DNA of 64,000 bases from Apodospora peruviana (Eukaryota > Ascomycota > Sordariomycetes > Sordariales > Lasiosphaeriaceae): assembly GCA_033439685.1 (NCBI GenBank), contig JAUEDM010000002.1:1984001-2048000 (forward strand), in the 5' to 3' direction. Position numbers and translations under genes: made by a program. Below, piece by piece: positions 45,586 through 57,360 of the stretch. A model generated the notes under the pieces. The model worked only from the letters and a program-made list of their open reading frames with translations, made no database searches and had not been told where the DNA came from. The stretch's first letter is position 1. Each line of letters starts with the position of its first letter.

Positions 45586-45823
45586 GACAACACTTAAAAG
45601 CAAGCAGTCACAGAAGGTGGGGAATATATTTGTCTTTTTTTGTAGATCGCCTGGTGCCAAGGCCCGCAATTGTAAACTCCTATTTTGGACGGATGAACCA
45701 ATGTTTCTGTTACCTCACCAAAAAGACCCTACCGACCCGCCTAATATTACACACACAAAAATGAGACGTGTGATTATGTTTTGTAAATGGCTTCAACAAC
45801 TCCTTGTTCATATACACACCGCA

Positions 45824-46502
45824 CTATTCACTGGGTGGTGATAATGCTTTCGTCGACTTGGTCACACCCAGGTTTAGCGCGCTGATCTTGTCCGCCAGAT
45901 CCTCAAACTCGCGCTTGCCGTCGCGGCGGTACCGTGTGACTTTGTCCATGTTCTTGCGCGTGAGGTCGGTGTGGTCCTTTCCGAGACGGCGGTCGCGGGC
46001 GACGGCCGCGGCGGTCATGGCGAAGCGCATGTCCTTTGGGCCGTCGACGAGCTCGAGGATGGCGCTGGGGGCCTGCGAGTACTTGTCTTTTGTTTCGGTC
46101 CGCAGCACCCGGGTGTAGCCGCCTGGGCGTTCGAGGTAGCGCTCGCGCAGCTCGCCGAAAAGTTTGGGCATCAGGTCGAAGGGGGTCTAACATAACATAA
46201 TGTTAGTGTGTGGTGATGGTGGTGATGGTGGTGATGGTGGTGACGGTGGTGGTTTGGGTGGATGGAGGGAGAGAACAAAATCTTACATAGAGGATACCCT
46301 GTGCTTTCCTCCGCGCCGTCTCGTTGTTCCTCTTGGCCAGGGTGATGACCTTCTCGGCTAGCCGTTGCGCCTCTTTTGCTTTCGGCCATGTGGTGTGGAT
46401 AGCCTCGTTCTTGATGAGCGACGTGACCAGGTTGCGCAGGAGGGCTTGTCGGTGGGACGACGTCCGGCTGAGATGCCGGTATTTTACGTGGCCTCCGGCC
46501 AT
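45824..46502 (-). CDS. mrpl8: mitochondrial large-subunit ribosomal protein bL17m
   Basis: Two exons, 46502-46287 and 46186-45824, give 192 aa. The N-terminal 115 residues are a complete bacterial-type L17: MAGGHVKYRHLSRTSSHRQA, LLRNLVTSLIKNEAIHTTWP, KAKEAQRLAEKVITLAKRNN, and after the intron TPFDLMPKLFGELRERYLER and PGGYTRVLRTETKD. A C-terminal extension of about 70 residues (DRRLGKDHTDLTRKNMDKV) is typical of mitochondrial L17. No cleavable presequence is evident before MAGG, as in yeast Mrpl8. An upstream in-frame Met at 46772 exists, but its 90-residue extension looks spurious. The intron carries a 9-bp tandem repeat. It is divergent from mic12. Confidence 0.95.
46212..46253. repeat. 9-bp tandem repeat GGTGATGGT inside the bL17m intron
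   Basis: Three exact copies of GGTGATGGT, one GGTGACGGT and a partial GGTGGT. It occupies nearly half of the 100-bp intron. Confidence 0.9.
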
Positions 46503-47051
46503 TGTGGTTGTGGTGGTTGTGTGGTTTGCAGAGGGCCGGTCGGTTTGGGGTCGGTGTCTCGGTCGGCCGCTTGTCACTCGTCGATGCTGCCCCGGAATGG
46601 AGGCCTTCCCAATTCCCAACACGGTGCTACGGATTTCCAAAGTCAATTGCGGGTCCGAAAATTTCGCTGGTCCGTTCACTGCCGGCCGGAGCAGTGCACT
46701 GAAGCAGCCGCGACCAACCCCCACTGTTCCGTGCGGCTGCTCAGGGGTTGCTGAACTCTGAAGAACCCCCATTGGCGCTGCTATAAGCTACGTCACCTGC
46801 TAAATCCGTCGACGTTTGAACAACCTGATATCCAGCTTCATCAGAAGCAAAGCATCACCAAACAAAATCATCGCCAATAAAGACGAGGAGCTTCGAATGA
46901 ACTTCCTTCAGAAAGCAGACGAGTTCTAGGGCTCAATTGATCGATTCATCCGATTTTGGAGAGCTTTAATCAAACCCGGCATTGAGCTGCCTAACAAGGC
47001 TTCCCCGAGGACCCGAAACATCCAAATACGGCAAACCAGAGAAGCGGCGTG
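46503..47051. promoter_or_regulatory. shared divergent promoter, bL17m / MIC12
   Basis: 549 bp between the start codons of two mitochondrial-protein genes transcribed in opposite directions. No recognised motif. The mic12-proximal part is A-rich. Confidence 0.5.
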
Positions 47052-47917
47052 ATGGGTTTCCTAGCCGGCTTTGTACGTTTAATCTCGCCATCTAGGCAAG
47101 GTTTTCTTACTGACTGCTACTTTACCAGACGGGCGGTGTGACGCTCACGCTCGGGGTGACCTACCTCGCCATCGCCGCACACCAGCGCAACCGCCAGACA
47201 CAAGCCGACGTCTTGCGCGCCCAGACGCGCGTCGTGAACGCCCTCGCGCATGACCCGTCCACCCGCAGCCCGCGACTTGGCGACGTTACCTTCCCTCCCT
47301 CGCGCGTCGAACTGGCCGCCCAGCACCGCGCGCACTTTGTCGAGACTGCCAAAGACAAATGGAACTCCGAGATCGAGGGCGCCGTGCGCTGGGCGCAGAC
47401 CAAGGACTGGACTGAGGTGCGCGAGACCGCCGAGGATGCGGCCGCGGTGCTGCTGGGCGTCGCCAAGGAGAGCAACGCGGCGAAACAGGCTGGTGAAGTC
47501 CGGGACGAGATGGTAGATAATGCCAAGGGCGCGGCCAAGGAGGCCAGGGCGAAGGTGGTGGAGACGAGGAATCAGGTGGCGGCGGCGGATATCAAGAGCA
47601 CACTCGCCGAGACGAGGGATCAGGTGGTGGAGAAGGCGGGAGAGGTCAAAGAGGAGTCCAAGGGCGTTTTGGTCAGAGCGGTTGAGAAGGGCAGACATAT
47701 GGTTGGTAGGGCAAAGGCCGCTGTGTACCTGGCCGAGGAGAAGATCGAGACCAAGATGGATGCGAAGATTATGCATGCGTCGGATGTTGAGAAGGCTCTT
47801 GCTGAGCGGTTTGAGCAGCCGAGGGAGGATGTGATGGGCAAGAGCGTTGAGCAGGTGTTGGAGGAGAGGTATACGCCGATCGACAAGAGGGATAATACGA
47901 GGTTACGGGGTATATAG
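47052..47917 (+). CDS. mic12: MICOS complex subunit MIC12 (Aim5-like)
   Basis: A seven-codon first exon (47052-47072, MGFLAGF) is followed by a 56-bp intron with a CTGAC branch-like site, and exon 2 (47129-47917); total 269 aa. Joining gives MGFLAGFTGGVTLTLGVTYL, a short N-terminal transmembrane helix with the Gly-rich start typical of Mic12/Aim5, then HQRNRQTQADVLRAQ. A conserved segment (AHFVETAKDKWNSEIEGAVR) contains the LKDRWN-like core of the family. The remainder is a long Lys/Glu/Ala helical region with repeated EAR/EKAGEVKEE heptads, probably coiled coil. MIC12 belongs to the MICOS complex that forms crista junctions in the inner mitochondrial membrane. Family assignment is from N-terminal topology and the core segment. 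Confidence 0.82.
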
Positions 47918-48589
47918 ATACGAGGCAGGCTTGTTGTTACTGGGGAATGACTTGCCGGTTGGTCTGTTTGTTTTACGACCGGGAATGATGATGCTGATTG
48001 TTACGCGGTGTGTTGGTTCGGAGGTCGCCGGATAGCAGATCCTTGTACATACGTCGTGTGGGGAATGCGAAGCCTCTTATAACTAAATATCTAGATAATT
48101 ATGTTCATTCTGACCTGCAGCCGGGACCTATCATCTACAGAGTAATCTACGGATGAGATGGCAAATCATGACCCAGCAACACAGGCTTCAAGGTCATTAT
48201 CCTGTTCGGTTCAAGGGCCTTGAAAAATTGGCGACGCATGATGGTCTGGGTGAGTACAAACATAACCCAACCAAGAACCTTGGAGTATATGCCAGGCTAA
48301 TACTGATTTTGAAATAGTTGCCAATCAAGGTGCGCAAATTATCACGGATGTCAACACCCGACCCCTGTTGTGGATCAACAAACGTCAATAACACAAGCCG
48401 TCACTGTTCACAAGGTTTTTGTGCTGCGAACTGTGGCCAGAACATGAAATTCTTACCTAGATAGAACGATTTATACAAAGATTCAGTATCAAACAGATAC
48501 TAATTATCCAAAATTTCCCGTTTAGGTCTGCCGTCTCCTTTGGTGATACCCACCACTAAATATAAAACGCCATCCAGCTCCAGACAAAC
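47918..48589. other. convergent 3' spacer
   Basis: Non-coding DNA between the 3' ends of mic12 and the acyltransferase gene. AT-rich around 48450-48560. No gene seen. Confidence 0.5.
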
Positions 48590-49132
48590 TCAGTCCGCAA
48601 TAGAACACTGTACCTCAAGCCACTTCGCAAATCGCACAACCGGAGCATCGACCGCCCTCCAGAAGACATCCGAAGCCCACACAACTACAGGCACCACGAA
48701 CAAGGACGCCAACACAAAGCCCCAGTTATACGCAGTGCCCTCGGTCCCCGTCACGCTCATCCAAATCCAGCGCTCGATGGCGTATCCGACGGTGTGCATG
48801 ACGGGCCCATGCATAAGGTAGATGGCGTAGCTGATCTTGCCAAAGTACTGCACGACGCCCGTGTTGAAAAAGCGTTGCCACCCCGGCGAGCGGCCGACCG
48901 CCAGCACTAGGAGGACCGCCCCGACCGACTGCCAGTACCGGTATGTGTCTTCGTACCACTCCGGAACGAAATTTGTCAGGACGACCCAACCTGGCGTCTC
49001 CTCGCCGCCTTGGTCGGGCTGGGACATGAGATAGAGCGCCAGGATGCTGACCGATAGCCACATGGCTCGTTTTATCTTGCCGCTTCTTTTCGGTGTGAGT
49101 AGTATGATGTCAGCCGGTGCTTGTTCTTCTTC

Positions 49133-49173
<41 letters not shown>

Positions 49174-50332
49174 CTGAGACGGGCGATGAGCCTGCTGCTG
49201 CTACTATAGGGGCGCCACCGTCACTGCTGTTATGCACGCCGCGGATGAGATCCAGCTCGGCCAGGACCATACCCCAGTAGAAGAGCAGCAGCTCCCACCT
49301 GTCGTTGCAATAAACAAAACACATGATGAGCGCGACTCCCAAAAGCCGCAGCCGAGTTTTCAGTCTGGCGGTGCCCAGCAGCGTCAGGAAGAGCATCATC
49401 GAACTCCGAAACTCGACAGGTATCGTCCAGAGATGCACGTCGATCGCCGTGCTGCCGGCCTTGCTGTCCCAGTCCCACACGTGCACGAACCGAAACATTT
49501 CCTTTCCCCAGTCCTCGAGCTGCTCGGCCGTCGAGTTGAGCCGGTCATAATGGATCTCCTGCACGTTCTTCATGTACCGGTCATCGTAGGCGAATTCGCG
49601 CGTCCACTCATAGAGACCGACGCGCAGCATCGCCACGATCATCAGTGTGGATATCGCCGTCGGCAGGAACAGGCGGAACCCGCGACGGAAGATGAAGGAG
49701 GCCATGGTCGTTGCGAGGGAGTCGAACTTGCGCTGCCGCGCGAGCTTGAGGGGTTTCAGGGACAGCGCGTAGCCGGATATGACGAAGAAGACGCATACCA
49801 TCGGTGGCCCTTGGTAGAAGAGTCGGAGGAATGGCAGTTTGAGGACGTGGTAGTTGTCGGCGCCGTAGCCCCACCCTTGCGCGATGATAAAACAGGTATA
49901 GAAATAGTGGCAGAAGAAGACGAAGAGCGCGGCGAGCCCGCGCATGCCGTCGAGGTAGGCTGTTGGCCCGAGATCTCTATTTCTGTCTCTGTGGTGGTTG
50001 CTGAAGAACCGGGATTGGACGAAGCTCGGGAGCAGAAAGATGCCCACCCGTTTTAGGCATGTCGTTGTTGGCGGCCGGAGAGTGCTCATGTATATTTGTA
50101 TGTGTACCAGCCATCTTTTTTGCTGATTTGTGATGAACCGAGACTCAAGATCTGCTCGCCCGGCGTCACTTTCAATGTCTGAGAGGGACTTCTCGTCCAG
50201 CAGCAACACCGCGCTCTCCTCGTGTCTGAGGGAGTGTCTCGAGGCCGCATGGCCGTTCATTTGGAGTTGATTCCAACTGCGTGCTTGTTCTTGGGCGAGA
50301 TTCCAAAATCTGGCAGAGTCTTGTACTACCAC
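48590..50332 (-). CDS. acyltransferase-3 family membrane protein
   Basis: Single exon, 580 aa from Met at 50332; Met at 50260 (MNGHAAS) is an alternative. An N-terminal soluble part of ~120 residues precedes the acyltransferase-3 domain, which opens with the diagnostic AYLDGMRGLAALFVFFCHYF and then VCVFFVISGYALSLKPL. The basic loop (FIFRRGFRLFLPTAISTLMI), the HLWTIPVEFRSSMMLFLTLL segment and a C-terminal GKISYAIYLMHGPVMHTVGY are all family landmarks. Eight to ten membrane spans are expected. Such enzymes transfer acyl groups to sugars or other small molecules across membranes; the substrate is unknown. A Ser/Ala/Glu run in the central loop is encoded by GAT and CTG microsatellites and is probably variable. 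Confidence 0.9.
49126..49173. repeat. CTG and GAT microsatellites within the acyltransferase gene
   Basis: Adjacent runs of CTG and GAT triplets on the plus strand, encoding Ser and Ala runs plus Glu on the minus strand in a cytosolic-looking loop. Confidence 0.85.
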
Positions 50333-51773
50333 TTTCCGGGGAAAGGAAATGGTAAGAAATGAGAAATAGTTTAGACGCAGACCTGAGAGAAAAAGAATAA
50401 CAAAAGCAAGTGTAGAAATGGATGAGGTTGAGAGATATAGTCCAAGGCGGGCGTGTGTGTATTCGATGTTGGTGCTTCAGAGGGCCGTATGTTTCAAGCC
50501 CGTACGATGGGCGGCCACCACCGTTGACAGCCCTGTTGTGTGTAGAAAGGGAATGAAATCTTACAACAAGCCCGATGATACAAAGAGGAGTTTCAAATAA
50601 GTAAGCGCGGCACATGAGGCAATTCGGAGCGGGCGAAAATAAGAAACCCTCCAAAGGGCACGGATGATGACAAGAAAGAGAGAGAAAACCCAAGAAATGA
50701 AAGAGGGGGGAAAGCACAAGGACTAATCGGAGACGAGTGAGGACGAAGACTAGGCACTAGATCGAACTATTTTTGTTCTTTCGCTGCCCGTAGATTCTAC
50801 GGGTGAGGCGGCGCGAAACTCAAATAGGGATTCATTGAAGGAGAACAGCGGGATTCCACGAACACACCTCCAACTCGAACCCGAAAAGGGGAAGAAGACA
50901 AAAGCAAGCGAAAACCCATGACAAAAACCAAAGATCCAGTCAAGTCCCTTTCATACTCCATCGCCACGCTGTTTAACAACACTTTCATCAAACATGGACC
51001 TGGCAGTCTGCACTCCCTCGCTCACTGGACCAATATAAGAATACACGCCGATTCCACACATTAAATCAAACACTCCTCCTACCCGACACTACAGCCTGTA
51101 GTTTCTTGAGCTAGGGTGATCTATGCATGCCACGCGGTCTTCAAATAAACTTCCACACCACCGGTTTATATCTTTGCTAGCTAAGTATCCAAAAAAAAAG
51201 TGAACAGGGGCGGATCGATGTCGTTCGTTCTCGTCTTGCTACTTGGATTCTTGAATCTATTTCTTAGCAAGGAAGAAAATAGGGTGCAAACCTCACCTCA
51301 ACTCTCTCCCATATCAGCAAGTTATACGAGAAATCTGAACAGCATACGGAGTCTTCTGACGATGGACGAGACCTCATAAGAAGATGCATGCTCAGATGGC
51401 TGGAGGTCAGCACACATAACGACGCGTGGCCGGCTCTTTGCCGATGTCGAATATGTGGAGAGGGACGCGTCTTCTCCTGCAACATATACTGCATAAACAC
51501 ACTCATCTTCACAGCAGACATTTCATCTCTCGTGTGAACATGTATAAAGTTGGAAGTTCGCCACTACCATTTTCGTGCCCATAGCCCAACCCAGTTTTGT
51601 GTATGTACCTCCCTCCATGAACTCTACGCTTCATACTTTCTTGGGTTTTATCTATTATAGGTTGGAAAAGTAACGAAAACAAAAACTCCTCCCAAACGCC
51701 AGTCGTATCAGTCCGTTCAATGCCGCACACCCAGTCAACCATCGTCCTGTAGTCCAATATCTGGCCAGCCGCT
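50333..51773. other. spacer: acyltransferase 5' region and HEM2 3' region
   Basis: No gene seen; only short open frames. It should hold the promoter of the acyltransferase gene (right of 50333) and the 3' untranslated region of HEM2. Confidence 0.5.
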
Positions 51774-52997
51774 CTAACTCGACAACCAGTCCAGGAAATC
51801 GGGAGTAAAGTAACTGATCACAATCGTGGCGCCGGCCCTCAGAATGCCCTCGGTGCTCTCGAACGCCATGGTCTTGAGATCGAACACACCGGCTTTCGCA
51901 GCTGCGTGGATCATGGCAAACTCGCCACTGACCTGATACGCAGCAATGGGCAGATCCTTGCCCAGGTCCTTGGCATCACTGATGATGTCGAGGTACTGGC
52001 TGGCTGGTTTGACCATGATGATGTCGGCACCCTCGTTGATGTCCCGGACAATGGCGCGGCGCGCCAAGCCCCGACCGCCAGGGGGCAGCTGGTAGCATCT
52101 GCGATCACCGAAAGAAGGGGCCGAACCGGCGGCATCGCGGAACGGCCCGTACAGGCAGCCCGAGAACTTGGCAGCGTACGACATCAGAGTAGTGTTGTGC
52201 GCGATGCCCTCCTCAATGAGCTTGAGCTTGATCGCACGGATGCGGCCGTCGTTCATGTCGGAGGGCGCAACGCAGTGAGCTCCCGCCCTTGCGTATGCAA
52301 TGGCAACATCTGAAATTCGATCGACGGACAATTGATTGTTCAGGCTGCCGTCGTCCCGGAGAATGCCGCAGTGGCCATGGGAGGTGTACTCGCACAGGCA
52401 GACGTCGGCAACAATATACAGCTGAGGAAATCTTTGTCGCAGAAGCCGGATCGTTCGAATCACAGGTCCCTCTGGGTCATCCGCAGCAGTTCCCAGGGCG
52501 TCTTTTGTGCCCGGCATCATGGGTACACCGAATAAAACGACGGATCGGAGGCCTTTGTGAACGAGAGGCTCGAGAAATGGTATCAGCTTGTTGACGCCTC
52601 GGCGGTATTGGTTCGGAAGCGACGGAATAAGGACTTCTTCGTCATCCTGGTCTGATACGAAAAGCGGGTAGATGAGCATTGACTATTGAGATTTGCGGTC
52701 AGCATACGATTCGGCGAAAATAATGAAGTTGTGGGAGCCACCTACCTTTGTAAGCTGTCGCTCGGCTTGCCATGACCGAGCAAGAGGATGGCAGTAACCA
52801 CCATGGAGCTGGCTAGAGATGTCCCCCGCGATGCTCACGCTCGTAGCAGCAGTGCTGGCGTACGACATGGCGCGCGAGATGTGTGAGGTGCGAGATGTGC
52901 GGTCGTCAATCGTAGACGCATTGGACACTTCCCCGCGGCGCCTCGGCGCATTAGAGTCCCGGAGAGAGAGATCCTGGACAAGGCTCGAAAACGACAT
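51774..52997 (-). CDS. hem2: porphobilinogen synthase (delta-aminolevulinate dehydratase)
   Basis: Two exons, 52997-52746 and 52682-51774, give 386 aa. It condenses two 5-aminolevulinate molecules to porphobilinogen, the second step of heme synthesis, in the cytosol. The catalytic domain begins at LHGGYCHPLARSWQAERQLT. Zinc-site cysteines are seen in DVCLCEYTSHGHCG (Cys179, 181, 189), marking the Zn-dependent class. The two active-site lysines are Lys256 in YAAKFSGCLYGPF and Lys309 in IIMVKPASQYLDI. The C-terminal YQVSGEFAMI and the end DFLDWLS also fit. The first ~60 residues are a Ser/Thr-rich extension (MSFSSLVQDLSLRDSNAPRR onward) with no equivalent in yeast Hem2 (about 340 aa). The 63-bp intron sits inside the conserved LTK|SMLIYP stretch. 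Confidence 0.97.
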
Positions 52998-55201
52998 TTT
53001 GAGTGTTCTTTTGGCGTGGACAGAAGGACCGGATTGCAGGAGATGTTGACAGGATTCGTCTGCTGGGCGAAAACCACTGTTCGGACGAGAGAGAGAGTAG
53101 AGAGGTTCTCAAAATGTGTAGGCAATGGATAGGGATCTCGCGTATTCCCGTTGTGGTCGAGGAAGCGATTACGGTACTATGGGACACGTTCCCGTTCGAT
53201 AACAACGCCGGCTAATAGCGGTGAGTCCGTGTCTTTGGGCGACCACTTCTCCTTATTGCGGATGGCAGGGTGTTTATGAGGAATCACCAAGCGAAGATGC
53301 CACCAGCAGCACGCAGAGCGGCAAGATAAATGAAACGAAATAAAATCCGGAGTGCAGGGCGATGGCACCGTTTCCTCTTTGAGAAAGAAGCCGGAGCCAA
53401 AGACAGAAAGTCGATTGAAACCTGGAACGCCACTGCGCGCCCCGGAGTGGCCCCTCATTTTTCGCTCAGCCTCGGCATTCGGTGTCCTTGAATGAAGTCT
53501 GAATTCGCCAATCATTTCCCTGGGATTTCCAAAGGCAGCTTTGGCGATTTCTGCTGACGTAATCGCGGATGATTTTCACGACGTCGAGGCTTGGCATTGA
53601 ACGACAGCTCACGGCAGCTTGCTTTATTCCAACCCTAAAACACAACTTTGTCAAGGTTGAGATCTTCTCTGACAGAGCCATCAGAGGGAAATTGTAGCTT
53701 CATCGCTGTGATGATTCTTATTTCAGTATATAATCGAAAGGTACCAAGTCCAAGCACTTTCACGCGACCGTCTCTGTGATTCATGTTCTGACATCTCTCT
53801 CACCTCAGCATCTTGTTCCTTCGACCTTCCAAGTCCCAAAGTTGGAATTTGGATTGGTATCTCCAGAATTATCTCATATTTATTGTGTCTTCGTCTTCTT
53901 TCTTTATGTTTCTTGGGCACTCTTTTAAGCTTATGGCTGTCTGGGAGCTGCAATGCTCGCTTGCTCGGTGCGTCATGAGTGATGGCTCATGCCGACTGAC
54001 ATACTTCATGCCCGGAAACACCCTGTTCCCGAGGTTTCTTGTCGACGGTGACTGGTTACCTGCAGTCGGGATGACAGATAGTTGGCAAGCGCCGACCAGG
54101 CATACGAATTTGGCTCCGATGAAAACGAGAAGCAGGCAGTCGCTGCTTCGGATGGCAAATGTGGATTCCTGGGTAAGAATCGGTCCCGAGGAAAGAACAC
54201 GCTTCGGTCATGGACGTAAGGACCTAAGCACGGCAGGTAGATTTTGCAAAACGGAGCTTGGTGAAGGACCTGCCCAGTTGATATTTAATAAAACGACGGT
54301 GTGCTGACAGCTTGAGATCGTAGCTGCCGCGTGGAGTTGGGAAAGGGCAAACTTGCAGGTCGGGATGATGCGCTCCTTCACCTCACTTAGGTGGTTTTAC
54401 CTACCATCTCCATTTGAAGGAAGTCCCGTCCCCGCACCTTCAATCAAACCTGGAGGCTTGGGCGTCTGAAAGACGATATTCGATCTGAACGCTTTGCCCC
54501 GCGAGCGAAAGCGTTCGGGTGCACTTGCCGTCACTGTTCTTATCCACGCGGCAACCCAGAAAACTGGGCTGGTCACAATAACCCGATAACCTGTGTCGGG
54601 TTAACCGGGCAGTCATGGGGAGTCTCAATTCACCTACCCACTGACGTCCGCCTCTCCGTTTTTGGCTCGGCATCTCACCATTCATTTTCCACGGCGTACC
54701 CATCCCCTCTCAACTGTTCGGCACATAGCATGCGTCCTACGAGCGTCCTCTCCTTCTTTTTTTTGCATTTCTCATTTCTCACCACACTGTGTACCTCACA
54801 ACCCATCACCAGTCGCTCGCTACCTTACCGTTATCGTGGATTCGGTCACACCGGTTCCGAACTTTGGAGAAGCCCGCGACAACTCAGCTTGCCCATTCGC
54901 TGTGACCTCCGCTGCGGTCTCTGGACGTGGTGTCCTTGGACTACGCCTACTTGCCACTGGTGCGGCTCTCCGCCAACCCGCTCGCCCGCAATCGCCGTGT
55001 CGCAACAGAGGGACTGACCAAGGGACCTGTGTATCACTAGCTACAGCAGATGGAGTAGCCGAGGAGGTTCATGGTGACTCGACTTCAGCTTCGAATCCGG
55101 GAATTACCTGTGTTCTGTTGCTACTCTGGTCCATCATTCGATCTTTCTCCGACCTTCTATTTTCGAACCCATCCACTCTCTTACATACCAAAACAGCAAC
55201 C
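52998..55201. other. divergent spacer, HEM2 promoter and leader of the 680-aa gene
   Basis: No gene I can support. A 164-codon plus-strand frame at 53813-54307 lacks recognisable features. The HEM2-proximal 500 bp should contain its promoter. From 54662 to 55201 the sequence stays open in frame with the next gene and is pyrimidine-rich, like a long 5' leader. Confidence 0.4.
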
Positions 55202-57360
55202 ATGGCATCAACCACAGTTGTTTGTTCTAAGAAGTCTACTATGTCTTCTTTAAAAATCCGGCATTTTGATAGACAAGAGGCGTCGCAACGTCAAGCCTCT
55301 GAAAATGGTATGTTCCTCGTCGAAATTTCGTTGCCCAAGCCCGTTACCTGATCATTCACCCCGAAATGTGGACAGCACTTCCATGCGCTCTGTTCTGATT
55401 GACTAATTCTGATTGTTTGCCAGCGCCATCTGCCCCTTGTCAGCCCAAACGGTCCTCCGATTTGCCATTTGATGCAAAGTCTACCGTACGACCACACAAC
55501 CCCAGCAGCGACTACCAGTCTAGCATTGACGAAATGGCTAATGCCTTGCTGGACGATACAACGGACGTCGCTGGATGCGGAGTTGGTCCCCAGAACATCG
55601 GTCGTCCCGCGCCGGACAATCCTCCATTGCCTGAGAACCTCTCCTATCCTCAGGTGGTCCACGATCATCCTCTTACCCAGCATGAGGAAGAATACGAGGA
55701 CGAAGAAGACCAACTGGTCACGTCTCGAAAGACACGCCCGACGCCGGCTTCTTGCTATAGATTCTCGCCTACCGCCCCTAGGCGATCTTCGAAGCGTCAT
55801 CGACGAGTATCTACTCGACAACCGCGTATGTCTCCGAAGAGTTCTGGGGGTGTTGGTCCGGTTAGGAACCTGCCAAAGTCAACTACGGGAGCTCTGAACC
55901 CCCTCCGGATGAATCCAACCAAGCTTTCCTCGTCATCTTCGATGCCGTTGACGAAGCTCATGGGCACGACAGGGGCTTGCCCGCCAAGTGCAAGCAATGA
56001 GCAGACTATGGACTGCAACCAAATTTCTCAAAAGATTGAGATGATGCTTGCTGCCACCGAGGCACTCAAGCCGCAGTCCAAGGTGTCTATCCCTTCGAGC
56101 AGTACGACGTCAAAGGTTCCCCGAGCTGGGAAGAAGCAGAGCCTGCTGAAGAAAGTGTCAAACGCTTTCACCGACCGGTTCCTTGCTAAGGGGTCCAAGG
56201 GTAAGGAAGTTGAGAAGGAAATGGAGAAAGATAATGGCAGTGATAACGGCAAGGATGTCCAAGCACAACTGTCGAACATCTTACCGCCCATTCCGTTAGC
56301 AGACCAAACCTCTCCGATCACGGCAATCGAGATGCGACTCAACGAGGGCAAGAATCTGAACAAAGGCAAGGTTCAGAAGATGGTGGGTGGGTATATTCAG
56401 CGCAAGCCCCTGCCAGGTGGTGGAAATTCTCTGCGGCAACATATTTCCCCAGAAGATCCTTTTTCTGAGTCGTCTGATTCGAAGCGACCTCCTACCGAAT
56501 TCGAGAATCGCCTCCGAGCGAATTCCGTGGATGATTCGGTCATACAACGCCTTCCAGACCAGAATCCATTTGAATCAGAGGGGATCATGGAGAGCAGTCT
56601 TGATTCCATCTTGGACACCGCTCCAGTTGCTTCCTCTACACCTCGAGCGAGACCTGCGCATATTCGCCTTGCAAGTGAGTGTTCGATCCAGCACCTTCGA
56701 AACCGGTCAGGCGGTCTTTCCTACGGCATAAGGCCAGCTGCTATGATATCCGACCCTAATATCCCGCTGGAACGCGAGCCTCAAAAACACTGGACTGAAC
56801 CCATGGGTCGGGACACTGGGGACTGCATGGAAGGCGTTCACCATCAACATCCGAGGCCGAAGCCGTCGCGAGCTCTCTCGTACATTCCTGTCGTTGAGAA
56901 CTGGCAGATGAAGAAGCATCCATCGCCAGCTAAACAGGATCTTGACTTAATGATGAAGGAATTCAGCCAAAAATACCCGAACATGGTCGGTCGTCCGGCA
57001 GCCAGTCATGACGAGACGGATGAGCTTGCATATAGCAGTTACTCATCCCCGGATTCCTATCACTCTGGTTTTTCGGACGGGAAGCCCCTAATTTCTGACA
57101 AGGGGTTGTGGGAGGGCAACAAAAATTTCAACCGGCAGAGCAGGAAACAGCATGGCCCGGTGAACCGCGCATCAGTCCAAGGTAAGCCCGTACGCAAAGC
57201 TACTCTTATGGCAGTGGCTGGGCTCCGCCCGTCTCAGACCGAAGTCCAGCTTGGTCACCCCGAATTTGCACATCACATGGCAGTGGATGAGCTCCAGATG
57301 GATCCGCCGGTGACCAAGCATGGTTATACGTCACCGCTTGGTTCCCTGGAGTTTTTCTAA
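55202..57360 (+). CDS. unrecognised Ser/Pro-rich basic protein
   Basis: I do not recognise this gene. Two exons (55202-55307, 55424-57360) join in frame to 680 aa, starting MASTTVVCSKKSTMSSLKIR. The protein is mostly disordered. Visible elements are an acidic patch (HEEEYEDEEDQLV, ~95-110), an Arg-rich patch (RRSSKRHRRVSTRQPR, ~130-145) and a basic helix (GKKQSLLKKVSNAFTDRFLA). A second helix follows (MRLNEGKNLNKGKVQKMVGG), then several NPFES/DPFSES acidic-aromatic motifs and a conserved-looking YIPVVENWQMKKHPSPAKQD. No membrane segment or signal peptide. NPF motifs and a Lys-rich helix would fit a cortical or endocytic adaptor, but that is speculation. The upstream in-frame open stretch leaves the start uncertain. 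Confidence 0.7.

Noticed and set aside
49232..50056. 274-codon plus-strand open frame
   Set aside because: Antisense shadow of the acyltransferase-3 gene, whose family motifs are clear on the minus strand.
53813..54307. 164-codon plus-strand open frame upstream of the 680-aa gene
   Set aside because: The hydrophobic start is from T-rich DNA and the rest has no conserved pattern; it overlaps no plausible gene model.
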